Shown: positions 45,841 through 55,635 of the stretch, piece by piece
Numbering within the stretch: the stretch's first letter is position 1
Layout: the number at the start of each line of letters is the position of its first letter
Assembly: GCF_000024405.1 (NCBI RefSeq)
Contig: NC_013517.1
Coordinates: forward strand, 2,170,001 to 2,234,000
DNA length: 64,000 bases
Direction of reading: 5' to 3'
Source of the DNA: Sebaldella termitidis ATCC 33386
GTDB lineage: Bacteria; Fusobacteriota; Fusobacteriia; Fusobacteriales; Leptotrichiaceae
The notes under the pieces: generated by a model
Database searches by the model: none
The model's input: the letters and a program-made list of their open reading frames with translations, nothing else
Told to the model about the DNA's origin: nothing
Program-made: the position numbers and the translations under genes

Positions 45841-48800
45841 ATGAGTATTAAATATATGAAATTAAAACCATCGGATGATATATACGAGAGACTTAACATA
45901 AAAAGTTTTTCCATAGAACACATTAATTTATTCTCCAAAAAAAAGGAAATGGAAGTTTTGATCAAAATTATCCATATAGATGCTTTCAAAGAAGTGATGG
46001 ATCTGCGGCGTGAGCTGACCAAAACCTTCAGCGACAGCATAAGGGTAAAAATGAAATTTCTTATGAATACTGTTGTAGAAAGTGATAAACTGACAAGTCT
46101 CGTGGAATTTCTTCTGGATAATTACAAAAATGAAAGTATCAGACATCAGTACATTTTCTCAGATTATGAAATTTATTACAGAAATAATAAAAATATACAA
46201 ATAGAGCTGAAAAGTCACCATCTGATAGAACAGGCAGTCAGTCAGGGAATAGATAAGGATCTTCAGATAAAACTAAAAGAAGTTACTGACCGGGAGTTTA
46301 AAATAAGCTTTATAAGCGAGAAAGAAGAAGGGGAATTTATAGCAGAAGCCATAGAGGAATATGCGGTGATAATGGAAGAAACTTTTATGGTGGAGGATAC
46401 CACATCACAAAGCTCCACTCCGGTATTATACGGTGAGGTAATAAAGAGCAGAATCATGGACTATTCAGTATTTGATCAGCTTCAGGTCGGGGAAAACATG
46501 ACTATTGAAGGGGAAGTATTCAATATAAATACAAGAGAGCTGAAAAATGACAAGCTGCTTATTTCCTTTAATGTTACAAATTACAAGGATTCTATTTCAT
46601 GCAGGCTTTTTCTTTTGAAAACGGAAGATTTGAAGCTGAAAAACGGTGAATGGGTAAAGCTTAAGGGAAGAGTTACACAGGACAGATTTAATATCGAAGA
46701 TTATTATCTCATTATTTCATCAATAGAGAGAATTCCGTCAAGACTGGAAAGAAGAAAAGACGAAGCGGAAGTAAAAAGAGTGGAATTACATGCACATACC
46801 AATATGAGCGAAATGAGCGGCGTAGTATCTGCTAAAGATCTCATAAACAGAGCTGTAGAATACGGACATAATGCTATAGCCGTTACAGATTACGGAGTGG
46901 CATATTCGTTTCCTTTTGCATACAAAGCGGCGCCAAAAGACTTTAAGGTTATTTTCGGCGTAGAAGCCTATGTGGTGGATGACGAACAGAACATGGTGGA
47001 AAGACCGAAAGATGCCATGATAGAACAAGAGGAATATATTATATTCGATATAGAGACTACCGGTTTCGATCCGTATAAAGATAAAATAATAGAAATAGGT
47101 GCGGTAAAACTAAAAGGCCGTAATATAATAGACAGATTTTCCGCTTTTGTAAATCCGGAAGTACCTATACCGGAAGAAATAATAAAGCTTACAAATATCA
47201 CAGATGATATGGTAAAGGATGCAGAGCTTATTGATACAGTCCTTCCGCGTTTTTTGGAATTCTGCGGAGATTGTACAATGGTAGCCCATAATGCGAAATT
47301 CGATGTGGGATTCCTTACGCAAAAGGCAAGACAGCTTGAACTGGAATTTCTGCCCAGTGTCATTGATACCTTATACTGGGCAAGAGTCCTTATCACAGAC
47401 CTGAAAAGATTTAACCTGAAAGCACTCGCCAATTATTTTAACATATCTCTTGATAATCATCACAGGGCAGTAGATGATGCTGAAGCTACGGCTTCTATCT
47501 TTATAAAAATGCTGAATATGGTTTTATCAAAAGGTATACTCCAAATTTATGAAATAAATGACACATTTCAGAATAACGTTCAGACAGCCGATACTATGAA
47601 CACAATGATACTGGTAAAGAACAGGGAAGGGCTCAAGGATTTGTACGAGCTTATTTCAAGATCGCATCTGGATTTTTTTGGTGAGAGAAAGCCCAGAATT
47701 CCCAAGAGTATGCTTAAAGAAAAAAGAGAACATCTGTTAATAGCAAGTTCTGCGAATTCAGTATTTAGAAATGACGGAGAATTGGTAAGAGCATATTTGA
47801 GAGGTATGTCAAAAGATGAAATAGAAGAAAGAGCAGATTTTTATGATTATATAGAAATACATCCTGCTGCCAACTATATTGAAATGGTAAATAACGGAGA
47901 GATGGAAAGCCTGGATATAGCCATGGAAATGAATAAATATTTTTATGAGCTGGGTAAAAAAACAGGGAAAATCGTAGTGGCAACAGGAGATGCACATTAT
48001 CTGGAAGAGTGGGAATCTGTTAACAGAAGCGTATTGATACTGGGATCGGGTATGGGACACAGGTCATTTAAGCATGACAGAAAGCTTTATTTCAGAACAA
48101 CTGACGAAATGCTTGATGCTTTTGCATTCTTAGGTGAGAAGGAAGCATATGAGGTGGTAATAGAGAATACCAACAAACTGGCTGATATGATAGAGCGGCT
48201 AAAACCGATTCCTGACGGATTTTATCCTCCGAAAATAGAGGGTGCGGAGGAAGAAGTACGGGAAATGACCTATAACAGAGCCAAAAAATTATACGGGGAA
48301 AATCTTCCCGAAATTTTGGAAAAAAGAATAGAACATGAATTGGAAGCAATTATAGGCAACGGCTTTGCGGTACTTTATCTGATAGCGCAAAAGCTGGTTA
48401 AAAAATCACTTGATAACGGATATCTCGTAGGTTCAAGAGGATCGGTAGGTTCGTCAATAGTTGCTTATATGATGGAGATAACAGAGGTAAATGCTATGTA
48501 TCCGCATTACAGATGTCCTAATCCTGAATGTAAACACAGTGAATTTACTGATATGGCAGGCAGCGGAGTCGATCTTCCCGATAAAAACTGTCCTAAATGC
48601 GGAACAAAGTATATAAAAGACGGGCATTCAATTCCGTTTGAGGTATTTATGGGATTCAAAGGTGACAAGGTACCGGATATTGACCTTAACTTTTCAGGGG
48701 AATATCAGTCAGAGATTCACAGATACACAGAAGAGCTTTTTGGAAAAGATCATGTATTTCGTGCAGGGACAATATCGACACTGGCTGAACGAAATGCATT

Positions 48801-50106
48801 TGGTTATGTAAAAAAGTACTTTGAGGAAAGCGGTATTCATAAAAGAAAAGCTGAAATAGAAAGAATAGCAAAGGGGTGTGAAGGAGCAAGAAAGACAACA
48901 GGACAGCATCCGGGAGGAATGATAGTACTTCCGAGTGACAAGTCGATATATGAATTTACCCCTATACAAAAACCGGCTAATGATAAAACAGCAGAATCCA
49001 TAACTACACACTTTGATTACCACGTAATGGACGAACAGCTGGTAAAGCTGGATATACTCGGACATGATGATCCTACTACTCTTAGAATACTTCAGGATCT
49101 TACAGGGATTGATATATACCAGATACCTCTTGACGACCCTAAGGTACTCAGTATATTTAACTCTACAGAAGCATTGGGTGTTACACAGAAGGACATAGGT
49201 TCCGTAATAGGATCATTTGGTATACCAGAGTTCGGTACTAAGTTCGTACGGGAAATGCTTATAGAAACAAAGCCGAGCAGTTTTGCAGAATTGGTGAGAA
49301 TCTCGGGACTTTCACACGGAACAGATGTATGGCTGAATAACGCCCAGGATTATGTAAAAGCAGGAATAACAACTCTTAGTGAAGTTATCACCGTGCGGGA
49401 TGATATTATGAACTATCTTATAGATCACGGTCTTGATAAATCACTGGCATTTACTATAATGGAATTCGTTAGAAAAGGACAGCCTTCAAAAAACAAAGAA
49501 AAGTGGGAAGAATATGCCAAGGCAATGAAGGAAAAAAACATAAAAGAATGGTATATAGAATCTTGCGAAAAGATAAAATATATGTTCCCGAAAGGACATG
49601 CTGTGGCTTATGTCATGATGGCAGTAAGAATAGCATATTTCAAGGTATATTATCCTCTTGAGTTTTATACGGCATTTTTGAACAGAAAAGTAGACGGCTT
49701 CAGTGTTACCAAAATGTATAAGAAACTTGACGAATTGAAAGAAGCCAGAAAGCTTCTTGATGAAAAGATGAATCTTGACGTTAAGGAAAAAGGTGATCTG
49801 ACATTATATGAAATATTAATAGAAATGAGCCACAGGGGAATAGAACTGCTTCCTGTAGATATATATAAATCAGAAGCCAGTTTATTTCTGGTGGAGGACG
49901 GGAAAATAAGGCTTCCGCTTGTTGCCGTGGACGGGCTTGGGGAATCAGTCGCCAAAAAAGTAGTAGAAGAGAGAAAAATTTCAGAATTTATTTCACTTGA
50001 AGATATATTAAAAAGAACAAAATTAAATAAAACTGTGGTGGAACTAATGAAACACTATAAGTTTCTGCCGGATATATCACTTACAAACCAGCAGACATTA
50101 TTTTAA
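45841..50106 (+). CDS. polC: DNA polymerase III alpha subunit, PolC type
   Basis: A 1421-residue replicative polymerase. Order: N-terminal domains, OB fold (about 210-310, GEVFNINTRELKNDKLLIS), PHP domain (VELHAHTNMSEMSGVV) interrupted by a DEDD exonuclease (IIFDIETTGFDPYKDKIIEIG, HNAKFDVGFL, HRAVDDAEAT), then the polymerase with a zinc-binding CPNPECKHSEF...CPKCGTKY, GSRGSVGSSIVAYM and VPDIDLNFSGEYQ. I start at ATG 45841, 9 bases after GAAGGAG, rather than the ORF's 45778. This polymerase type is shared with Firmicutes. Confidence 0.95.
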   Translation: MSIKYMKLKPSDDIYERLNIKSFSIEHINLFSKKKEMEVLIKIIHIDAFKEVMDLRRELTKTFSDSIRVKMKFLMNTVVESDKLTSLVEFLLDNYKNESIRHQYIFSDYEIYYRNNKNIQIELKSHHLIEQAVSQGIDKDLQIKLKEVTDREFKISFISEKEEGEFIAEAIEEYAVIMEETFMVEDTTSQSSTPVLYGEVIKSRIMDYSVFDQLQVGENMTIEGEVFNINTRELKNDKLLISFNVTNYKDSISCRLFLLKTEDLKLKNGEWVKLKGRVTQDRFNIEDYYLIISSIERIPSRLERRKDEAEVKRVELHAHTNMSEMSGVVSAKDLINRAVEYGHNAIAVTDYGVAYSFPFAYKAAPKDFKVIFGVEAYVVDDEQNMVERPKDAMIEQEEYIIFDIETTGFDPYKDKIIEIGAVKLKGRNIIDRFSAFVNPEVPIPEEIIKLTNITDDMVKDAELIDTVLPRFLEFCGDCTMVAHNAKFDVGFLTQKARQLELEFLPSVIDTLYWARVLITDLKRFNLKALANYFNISLDNHHRAVDDAEATASIFIKMLNMVLSKGILQIYEINDTFQNNVQTADTMNTMILVKNREGLKDLYELISRSHLDFFGERKPRIPKSMLKEKREHLLIASSANSVFRNDGELVRAYLRGMSKDEIEERADFYDYIEIHPAANYIEMVNNGEMESLDIAMEMNKYFYELGKKTGKIVVATGDAHYLEEWESVNRSVLILGSGMGHRSFKHDRKLYFRTTDEMLDAFAFLGEKEAYEVVIENTNKLADMIERLKPIPDGFYPPKIEGAEEEVREMTYNRAKKLYGENLPEILEKRIEHELEAIIGNGFAVLYLIAQKLVKKSLDNGYLVGSRGSVGSSIVAYMMEITEVNAMYPHYRCPNPECKHSEFTDMAGSGVDLPDKNCPKCGTKYIKDGHSIPFEVFMGFKGDKVPDIDLNFSGEYQSEIHRYTEELFGKDHVFRAGTISTLAERNAFGYVKKYFEESGIHKRKAEIERIAKGCEGARKTTGQHPGGMIVLPSDKSIYEFTPIQKPANDKTAESITTHFDYHVMDEQLVKLDILGHDDPTTLRILQDLTGIDIYQIPLDDPKVLSIFNSTEALGVTQKDIGSVIGSFGIPEFGTKFVREMLIETKPSSFAELVRISGLSHGTDVWLNNAQDYVKAGITTLSEVITVRDDIMNYLIDHGLDKSLAFTIMEFVRKGQPSKNKEKWEEYAKAMKEKNIKEWYIESCEKIKYMFPKGHAVAYVMMAVRIAYFKVYYPLEFYTAFLNRKVDGFSVTKMYKKLDELKEARKLLDEKMNLDVKEKGDLTLYEILIEMSHRGIELLPVDIYKSEASLFLVEDGKIRLPLVAVDGLGESVAKKVVEERKISEFISLEDILKRTKLNKTVVELMKHYKFLPDISLTNQQTLF

Positions 50107-50109
50107 ATA

Positions 50110-50161
50110 GAATCCCCCGAATTTTCATAAGATAAATATTTTGGAAATTCGGGGATTTTTT
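50110..50161 (+). terminator. Terminator after polC
   Basis: AATCCCCCGAATTTTC pairs with GAAATTCGGGGATT, leaving an AT-rich loop, followed by six T. Confidence 0.8.
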
Positions 50162-50211
50162 ATGATTAGTTTAGAATTAGAGTATTAGGGAAAATAATAG
50201 GGAGAAATATT

Positions 50212-50586
50212 ATGAAATCAAGACAGATAAAGAAAAGAAGTATTATTATAGATAATATGCAGTATGTATATTCAGTAACAGAATATACCGATGATATACA
50301 AATCAGAGTATACAAAAATAAAATACTTATATTAATTATTCATTTTAGTTATCCTGAATCTTGGGGAATAGATGTATTCAGACTAAAAACTACTGAGATG
50401 TTAATAAGATATTATAATAAAAAGTATATTTTAGATGAAAAAATGACAGAATTATGGCTGTTTCAGGAAAAGGAACTTTTTGAAATCTATCTGGAATATT
50501 TTTTTACAGATGAAGATTCTGAAAAGAAGGATCGGTATTTGAAACATATTCAGCAGTATAAACACCCAAAGCAAAATAATAATTAA
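50212..50586 (+). CDS. Protein of unknown function
   Basis: A 124-residue basic and aromatic protein, predicted to be alpha/beta, with VYSVTEYTDDIQIRVYKNK near the N terminus and FQEKELFEIYLEYFF in the middle. No family recognised. GGGAGAAATATT precedes the ATG, though it is a modest ribosome site. The terminator's left arm overlaps the 3' end of the gene. It could be a small regulator; nothing supports a stronger statement. Confidence 0.5.
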   Translation: MKSRQIKKRSIIIDNMQYVYSVTEYTDDIQIRVYKNKILILIIHFSYPESWGIDVFRLKTTEMLIRYYNKKYILDEKMTELWLFQEKELFEIYLEYFFTDEDSEKKDRYLKHIQQYKHPKQNNN

Positions 50587-50628
50587 ATAAAAGCATATAA
50601 GAAAGCATCCTTTTGGGTGTTTTTTTTA
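50561..50628 (+). terminator. Terminator overlapping the 3' end of the 50212 gene
   Basis: AACACCCAAA and TTTTGGGTGTT pair across a 40-base loop, followed by eight T. Confidence 0.65.
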
Positions 50629-50663
50629 ATATCTGTCATATTTAATGCTGTGACTGCCAAAAG

Positions 50664-50678
50664 TTGCAGCATCTGCAC
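50664..50678. promoter_or_regulatory. Candidate RpiR operator before lacA
   Basis: TTGCA, five bases, TGCAC. It lies immediately upstream of the -35 box. The same architecture (TTGCA-N5-TGCAA) occurs before the rpiR gene at 51954-51968. Confidence 0.55.
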
Positions 50679-50706
50679 GTGACAAATAAAAAAATCAGGC
50701 TATAAT
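50679..50706 (+). promoter_or_regulatory. Promoter of lacAB
   Basis: GTGACA (50679-50684), 16 bases, TATAAT (50701-50706). Confidence 0.65.
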
Positions 50707-50773
50707 AGTCATATAATCGATATAACATTTTGTAACAAAAAGTAACTAAAAATAAAAAACGGAGGTTGATCAA

Positions 50774-51196
50774 ATGAAAATAGGTATCGGGAGTTCTGCC
50801 GGGGGGACTCATCTTAAGGAAAAAGTCATGAAGTATCTGCAGGAAAGCGGGTATGAAGTCGAAGATTATAAAGAGGAGGGAAATGATGTATTTAATATTT
50901 CATGCAGTATAGCCGAAGCAGTAATAGAGGGCAGCATAGAAAAGGGAATAATAATAGATGATTACGGAATTGTACCATTTATGGTATGTACAAAGTATAA
51001 AAAAATAGTTTGTGCACAGACAGCAGATGAACATTCGGCTAAAATGACAAGAGATCATAATAATACAAGCATAATTTCAATAGGATATGAAATTACCGGA
51101 GAAAATCTGGCAAAAAGCATATGCGGGATATTTGCCAATTCTGATTATTCCGGAGGAAGACATCAGGTAAGAGTAGATATGCTGGATAAAATGTAA
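50774..51196 (+). CDS. lacA: Galactose-6-phosphate isomerase subunit LacA
   Basis: A 140-residue RpiB/LacA-fold protein: IGIGSSAGGTHLKEKVMKYL at the N terminus and CAQTADEHSAKMTRDHNNTSIISIGYEITG with the LacA-type loop. With LacB it converts galactose 6-phosphate to tagatose 6-phosphate. ACGGAGGTTG precedes the ATG. LacC and LacD (kinase and aldolase) are not in the window, so the lower pathway must be encoded elsewhere. Confidence 0.85.
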   Translation: MKIGIGSSAGGTHLKEKVMKYLQESGYEVEDYKEEGNDVFNISCSIAEAVIEGSIEKGIIIDDYGIVPFMVCTKYKKIVCAQTADEHSAKMTRDHNNTSIISIGYEITGENLAKSICGIFANSDYSGGRHQVRVDMLDKM

Positions 51197-51227
51197 AACA
51201 AAAATTCTTATAAACAGGAGGAAGAAA

Positions 51228-51743
51228 ATGAAAATATCAATAGGCTGTGATCATATTGTAACAGAGATAAAAAATGAAATGGTTAAATATCTGAAAGGAA
51301 AAGGGCATGAGGTATTTGACGAGGGAACCTTCGATAATGAAAGAACACATTATCCAATATACGGAAGAAAAGTGGGATTAAGAGTTTCGAGCAAAGAAGC
51401 TGATTTCGGGATAGTAATATGCGGTACAGGAGTAGGAATTTCAAATGCTGCAAGTAAGGTTCCGGGAATACGTCTGTCTTTGGTAAGAGATGTTCTTACA
51501 GCAAAAACGGCAAGAGAAAAATTAGATGCAAATGTACTGGGATTAGGGGGAAGAATAACAGGTACAGGACTTATGCAAAATATAACAGATGAATTTCTCG
51601 CGGCACAGTATGAAAAGACAGAAGAAAATGAAAAATTAATAGAAAGAATTAATAATTTGAAAAAAGAAAATGAGGAAATAAAAAAAGAAGAATTTTTTGA
51701 TGAGTTTATAAAAAAATGGGATTTGGGTTATTATCATGATTAA
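51228..51743 (+). CDS. lacB: Galactose-6-phosphate isomerase subunit LacB
   Basis: A 171-residue RpiB-fold protein. ISIGCDHIVTEIKNEMVKYL gives the substrate-binding start, GIVICGTGVGISNAASKVPGIR carries the cysteine-glycine catalytic loop, and RDVLTAKTAREKLDANVLGLGGR is typical. LacB has a longer C-terminal helix than RpiB, and length and sequence match LacB (FIKKWDLGYYHD at the end). It lies 31 bases after lacA. Confidence 0.88.
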   Translation: MKISIGCDHIVTEIKNEMVKYLKGKGHEVFDEGTFDNERTHYPIYGRKVGLRVSSKEADFGIVICGTGVGISNAASKVPGIRLSLVRDVLTAKTAREKLDANVLGLGGRITGTGLMQNITDEFLAAQYEKTEENEKLIERINNLKKENEEIKKEEFFDEFIKKWDLGYYHD

Positions 51744-51784
51744 TCAGGCTTATAATAAAAAATAAAATATATTGCCAAAGCAAT

Positions 51785-51826
51785 ACAGAAACTGCATTAT
51801 GTTAAAAAAAATACTGCAGTTTCTGT
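51785..51826 (+). other. Hairpin after lacB
   Basis: ACAGAAACTGCA and its complement form a perfect 12-bp stem with an 18-base loop. No T run follows, so it may be a transcript-end or stability element rather than a canonical terminator. Confidence 0.45.
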
Positions 51827-51953
51827 AGAGAAAATATCAGAAAGCAAATATATTGAAAAATAAAAAATTATTTTACAAGGATATAAAAATAACAGCAATA
51901 TTTATTTTTATAGTTATGTTTTGATTAAAAAAACATTTTTGATTTTGGAAAAC

Positions 51954-51968
51954 TTGCAAAAGCTGCAA
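51954..51968. promoter_or_regulatory. Candidate RpiR operator before the regulator gene
   Basis: TTGCA, five bases, TGCAA, 23 bases before a TATAAT box at 51991-51996. Same architecture as the element at 50664-50678. Confidence 0.55.
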
Positions 51969-52022
51969 TATTTTATAGTTCTTTTCAGGGTATAATTTAT
52001 TAATTAAAAAAAGGAGGACTCT

Positions 52023-52859
52023 ATGGACTTAGAAAGCAATGATTCCCGAATGAGCCTTATAAATATACTTGAAGCGAATCTGGAAAAGGGAGACAGCAAA
52101 GCAGTAATAGCAAGAGTACTTTTAAGAAATTTTTATAATATTCCAAATATGACACAGGAGCATATAGCAAAATTAAGTTTTGTTGCTCCGTCAACAATAG
52201 GAAGGTTTTGCAAGAAAATCGGATATAAGAATTTTATCGAATTCAGAAAATATGTTAATGAATACATAGAAAAATTAAAGATGGACAGTATGCTCAGTGA
52301 TGCATTTTACGAAGTTGCAGACAAAGATGTTTTTAGTTTTTCAGATGAAATTTTCAGTTCGACAATGAAAAGTCTGTATAATGCGCAAAAATCAATAGAT
52401 ATCGAAACTATAGACAAAGTAACCGATTTGATAATAAGTACAGAGAAAATAGCGGTCTTCGGACTTCCTATATCACAGATAATGGGTAAAGACTTTCAGT
52501 ATCATATGTTAAGACACGGGAAATATATGGAAGCATTTACTGAATTTAAAAAACAGGTAGAGCTTGCAGAATCACTTGATGAAAATTCACTTGCGATTTT
52601 TATATCTAAAACCGGCGGAGAAAGAAAATTCATATGTGATATTTTGAATATAGTAAAAAAGTGTAAAGCCAGAACTGTGCTGATAACATATAAACAGGAC
52701 AGCTATATGGCTCAAAACAGCGATTTTCTTATAAATATTTTTTATGAGGAAAACGGACTAATACCAAGAGGGCTGATATCAGGAATACTTTATACAGGTG
52801 TATTTAATCTGATAATTATGAATTATTTGAAAAAAATCAAGAGCAAAGGCGGGAAGTAA
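52023..52859 (+). CDS. RpiR-family transcriptional regulator
   Basis: A 278-residue regulator: N-terminal HTH_6 domain (about 1-80) with MTQEHIAKLSFVAPSTIGRFCKKIGYKNFIEFR, and a C-terminal SIS sugar-phosphate domain (about 120-260) with EKIAVFGLPISQIMGKDFQ and LAIFISKTGGERKF. RpiR proteins sense a phosphosugar. AAAGGAGGACTCT precedes the ATG. The next gene's ATG directly follows the stop. The likely ligand is a galactose-type sugar phosphate. Confidence 0.88.
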   Translation: MDLESNDSRMSLINILEANLEKGDSKAVIARVLLRNFYNIPNMTQEHIAKLSFVAPSTIGRFCKKIGYKNFIEFRKYVNEYIEKLKMDSMLSDAFYEVADKDVFSFSDEIFSSTMKSLYNAQKSIDIETIDKVTDLIISTEKIAVFGLPISQIMGKDFQYHMLRHGKYMEAFTEFKKQVELAESLDENSLAIFISKTGGERKFICDILNIVKKCKARTVLITYKQDSYMAQNSDFLINIFYEENGLIPRGLISGILYTGVFNLIIMNYLKKIKSKGGK

Positions 52860-54644
52860 ATGAAAGTTGTAATGTTAATGTTTGATACATTAAACAGGAG
52901 AAGTCTGTCAGCTTACGGGAATAAATGGATAAAAACACCTAATTTTGACAGGCTGGCAGAAAAAACAGTAATGTTCAATAATTTTTTTTCGGGAAGTCTG
53001 CCGTGTATGCCTGCAAGGAGGGAACTGCATACAGGAAGATACAATTTTTTACACAGAAGCTGGGGACCTATGGAGCCGTTTGATTTTTCCATGCCGGAAA
53101 CATTAAAAAATAACGGGATATATACACATCTGGTGACAGATCATTCACATTATTTTGAAGACGGAGGTGCTACCTATCATAACAGATATAATACCTGGGA
53201 AGGCTTTCGGGGGCAGGAGGGCGACCGCTGGAAAGGAAAGATAGGGGATATTGATATTCCGGAACAGATAGAAACCGGAAAAAAAGGAATATCTTTTAAG
53301 CAAAACTGGATAAACAGAAATTATCAGAAAAATGAAGAAGAATTTTCGGGAACAAAGGTAATAAATGCAGGAATAGAATTTATTACAGAGAACATAAATG
53401 AAGATAAGTGGTTTTTGCAGATAGAATGCTTTGATCCTCATGAGCCGTTTTATTCACCGGAAAAATATAAAGAGCTGTATAAGCATGAATATAACGGAAA
53501 ATTTTTTGACTGGCCTTCATATAAACCGGTAACTGAAAGTGAAGAAGAAATAGAGCATCTTAATTATGAGTATGCTGCACTGCTCAGCATGTGTGATGCA
53601 CAGCTTGGCAAGGTTCTGGATACTATGGATAAATACAATATGTGGAAAGATACAATGCTGATAGTAAATACAGATCACGGGTTCTTACTTGGAGAGCATG
53701 GCTGGCTGGGAAAAAATATGGAGCCGGTATATAACGAAGTAGCGCATATTCCGTTTTTTATCTGGGATCCGAGATTTGAAATAAAAAATGAAACAAGAAA
53801 TTCACTGGCTCAGACAATAGATCTTCCGGCAACAATATTAGAATATTTTAATGTAGAACTTCCTGAAACAATGCAGGGAAAACCGCTGAGAAAGGCTATA
53901 GAAAAAAAGGAGGATATCAGAAAAGCAGGTTTGTTCGGCATATACGGTGGGCATATAAATGTAGTAAATAATGAGTATATTTATATGAGAGCTCCGATAT
54001 GTCCTGAAAACACTCCTTTGTATGAATATACCCTAATGCCGGCAAAAATGAGAGGATTTTTCAGCAAGAAACAGCTGGAAAATACAGAATTAGTGAATGG
54101 ATTTAAGTTTACAAACGGAATAAGCGTTCTAAAAACCTTCGGAGAACTGGAATCCTCGCTTTACAGATTTGGAAATAAATTATTTCACAGAAAAAATGAT
54201 CCGCTTCAGGAAAAAAATCTGGATAACATAGAGGCAGAGGAAAAGCTGACAGAAATAATGCGGGAGCTGATGCTCGAATCAGAAGCTCCGGATGAGCAGT
54301 ATGAGAGAATAGGAATCTATAAAGACAGAAAAATTACCGCAGAAGAATTAACGGTTCAGAAAGAAGCACGAATAAAACGTGAAAAATCAGGTATAAATGA
54401 AAATATAATTATTTCTGATAAAGTTCTTGCCCAGATAAACATAATCAAAGGAATTATAAGAAATAAAGAAGACAGGAAATATTTCCTGAAGGAAATAAAC
54501 AGCATGTATGAAGAAAAAAAAGTGATGGAACTGAAAGAGGAGGATATATTAAAGATTGCAGACAGTGTAACCGGGAAGCTGAATCTCGGGGATAAAAAGA
54601 AAGTTTTAATGGATAGTATAAAATATGCCGATGTAAAAGAATAA
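52860..54644 (+). CDS. Cytoplasmic sulfatase, Cys-type (CMPAR)
   Basis: A 594-residue alkaline-phosphatase-fold sulfatase. The FGly-precursor motif is Cys49 in SGSLPCMPARRELHTGR (C-x-P-x-R). FDTLNRRSLSAYG at the start and NTDHGFLLGEHGWLGKN supply metal ligands. There is no signal peptide: the metal-binding strand begins at residue 3, so the enzyme is predicted cytosolic. A long C-terminal extension (about 480-594) is helical and unlike standard sulfatases. The gene abuts rpiR. It probably removes sulfate from the sugar phosphate produced by the PTS. Confidence 0.88.
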   Translation: MKVVMLMFDTLNRRSLSAYGNKWIKTPNFDRLAEKTVMFNNFFSGSLPCMPARRELHTGRYNFLHRSWGPMEPFDFSMPETLKNNGIYTHLVTDHSHYFEDGGATYHNRYNTWEGFRGQEGDRWKGKIGDIDIPEQIETGKKGISFKQNWINRNYQKNEEEFSGTKVINAGIEFITENINEDKWFLQIECFDPHEPFYSPEKYKELYKHEYNGKFFDWPSYKPVTESEEEIEHLNYEYAALLSMCDAQLGKVLDTMDKYNMWKDTMLIVNTDHGFLLGEHGWLGKNMEPVYNEVAHIPFFIWDPRFEIKNETRNSLAQTIDLPATILEYFNVELPETMQGKPLRKAIEKKEDIRKAGLFGIYGGHINVVNNEYIYMRAPICPENTPLYEYTLMPAKMRGFFSKKQLENTELVNGFKFTNGISVLKTFGELESSLYRFGNKLFHRKNDPLQEKNLDNIEAEEKLTEIMRELMLESEAPDEQYERIGIYKDRKITAEELTVQKEARIKREKSGINENIIISDKVLAQINIIKGIIRNKEDRKYFLKEINSMYEEKKVMELKEEDILKIADSVTGKLNLGDKKKVLMDSIKYADVKE

Positions 54645-54684
54645 TAAGTTATAAAAAAGTTTTAAATATAACAAAGGAGGAAAA

Positions 54685-55113
54685 ATGAAAGAGATACCTG
54701 TGATTTTGATCAGTCACGGTCACTATGCCAAATATGCGCTGGAAAGTGCAGAGATGATAATAGGGAAACAGGAAAACTGCGAGGTAATTTCAGTAACTGA
54801 AGATAAAGACCTCGATAGTGTGACAAAAGAGCTGGAAGAAGTGTATAAAAAACTCAAAAATGAAAAAGGAGCAGTAATACTGACAGATATAAGAGGAGGT
54901 ACACCCAGCAATGCCGCTGCAAATCTTCTGGTAAGAGAAGATGATATTCTTGCGTTAAGCGGATATAATATGCCTTTGCTTTTGGAACTGTTTACTAACA
55001 GAGATCTGGAAATGGAAGATTTAAAAGAAGGATTATATGAGGCTTTTAGAGAATCATTAGTAGATCTTAGAGCAGAAACAGCCGGATTATGCGAAGAAGA
55101 AATAGAACTATAA
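54685..55113 (+). CDS. PTS mannose-family EIIA
   Basis: A 142-residue EIIA domain. The expected phosphorylated histidine is His11 in VILISHGHYAKYALESAEMI; ILTDIRGGTPSNAAANLL is the family block. It accepts phosphate from HPr and passes it to EIIB. Separate IIA and IIB genes resemble the Aga (N-acetylgalactosamine) arrangement rather than fused ManX. AAAGGAGGAAAA precedes the ATG. Confidence 0.9.
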   Translation: MKEIPVILISHGHYAKYALESAEMIIGKQENCEVISVTEDKDLDSVTKELEEVYKKLKNEKGAVILTDIRGGTPSNAAANLLVREDDILALSGYNMPLLLELFTNRDLEMEDLKEGLYEAFRESLVDLRAETAGLCEEEIEL

Positions 55114-55134
55114 ATTATAAATCAGGAGGAAAAG

Positions 55135-55611
55135 ATGGAAAATATAGAATTAGTAAGAATTGATGACAGAATGCTCCATGGACAGGTAGTATCCACATGG
55201 CTGAAAGATTACAGCATAGAACAGGTTCTGATAATTAACGACAAGGCTGCAAATGATCCTATTCAGAAATCTGTAGCCGGACTTGCGGCTCCAAAGGAAG
55301 TAAAAGTACATTTATTCGGGGTAGAGCAGTTCATAGATATTTTGAAAAAAACACCTATTAAAAGAAAAACAATGCTTATATTTACTACATCTACAGATGT
55401 TTTGAAGCTGGTGGAGAACGGACTGGATATAAAAGAAGTAAATGTAGGAGGAATGAGATATAACGAAAACAGAAAAAGGCTTTCCAAAGCTGTATCTGTA
55501 ACACCGGAAGAGGAAGAAGCATTCAAAAAGCTTATAGAAAAAGATATAAAAGTATTTATACAGATGATACCAAAATCAGACGAAAGTTTGATGAAAAATT
55601 TATTGAAATAA
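55135..55611 (+). CDS. PTS mannose-family EIIB
   Basis: A 158-residue EIIB. His15 in LVRIDDRMLHGQVVSTWLK is the phosphorylation site, and IKEVNVGGMRYNENRKRLSKAVSV matches the sorbose/galactosamine subgroup. It transfers phosphate to the incoming sugar. Ribosome site TCAGGAGGAAAAG. Confidence 0.9.
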   Translation: MENIELVRIDDRMLHGQVVSTWLKDYSIEQVLIINDKAANDPIQKSVAGLAAPKEVKVHLFGVEQFIDILKKTPIKRKTMLIFTTSTDVLKLVENGLDIKEVNVGGMRYNENRKRLSKAVSVTPEEEEAFKKLIEKDIKVFIQMIPKSDESLMKNLLK

Positions 55612-55635
55612 AAATTTGACTGGAGGAGAAATTCT

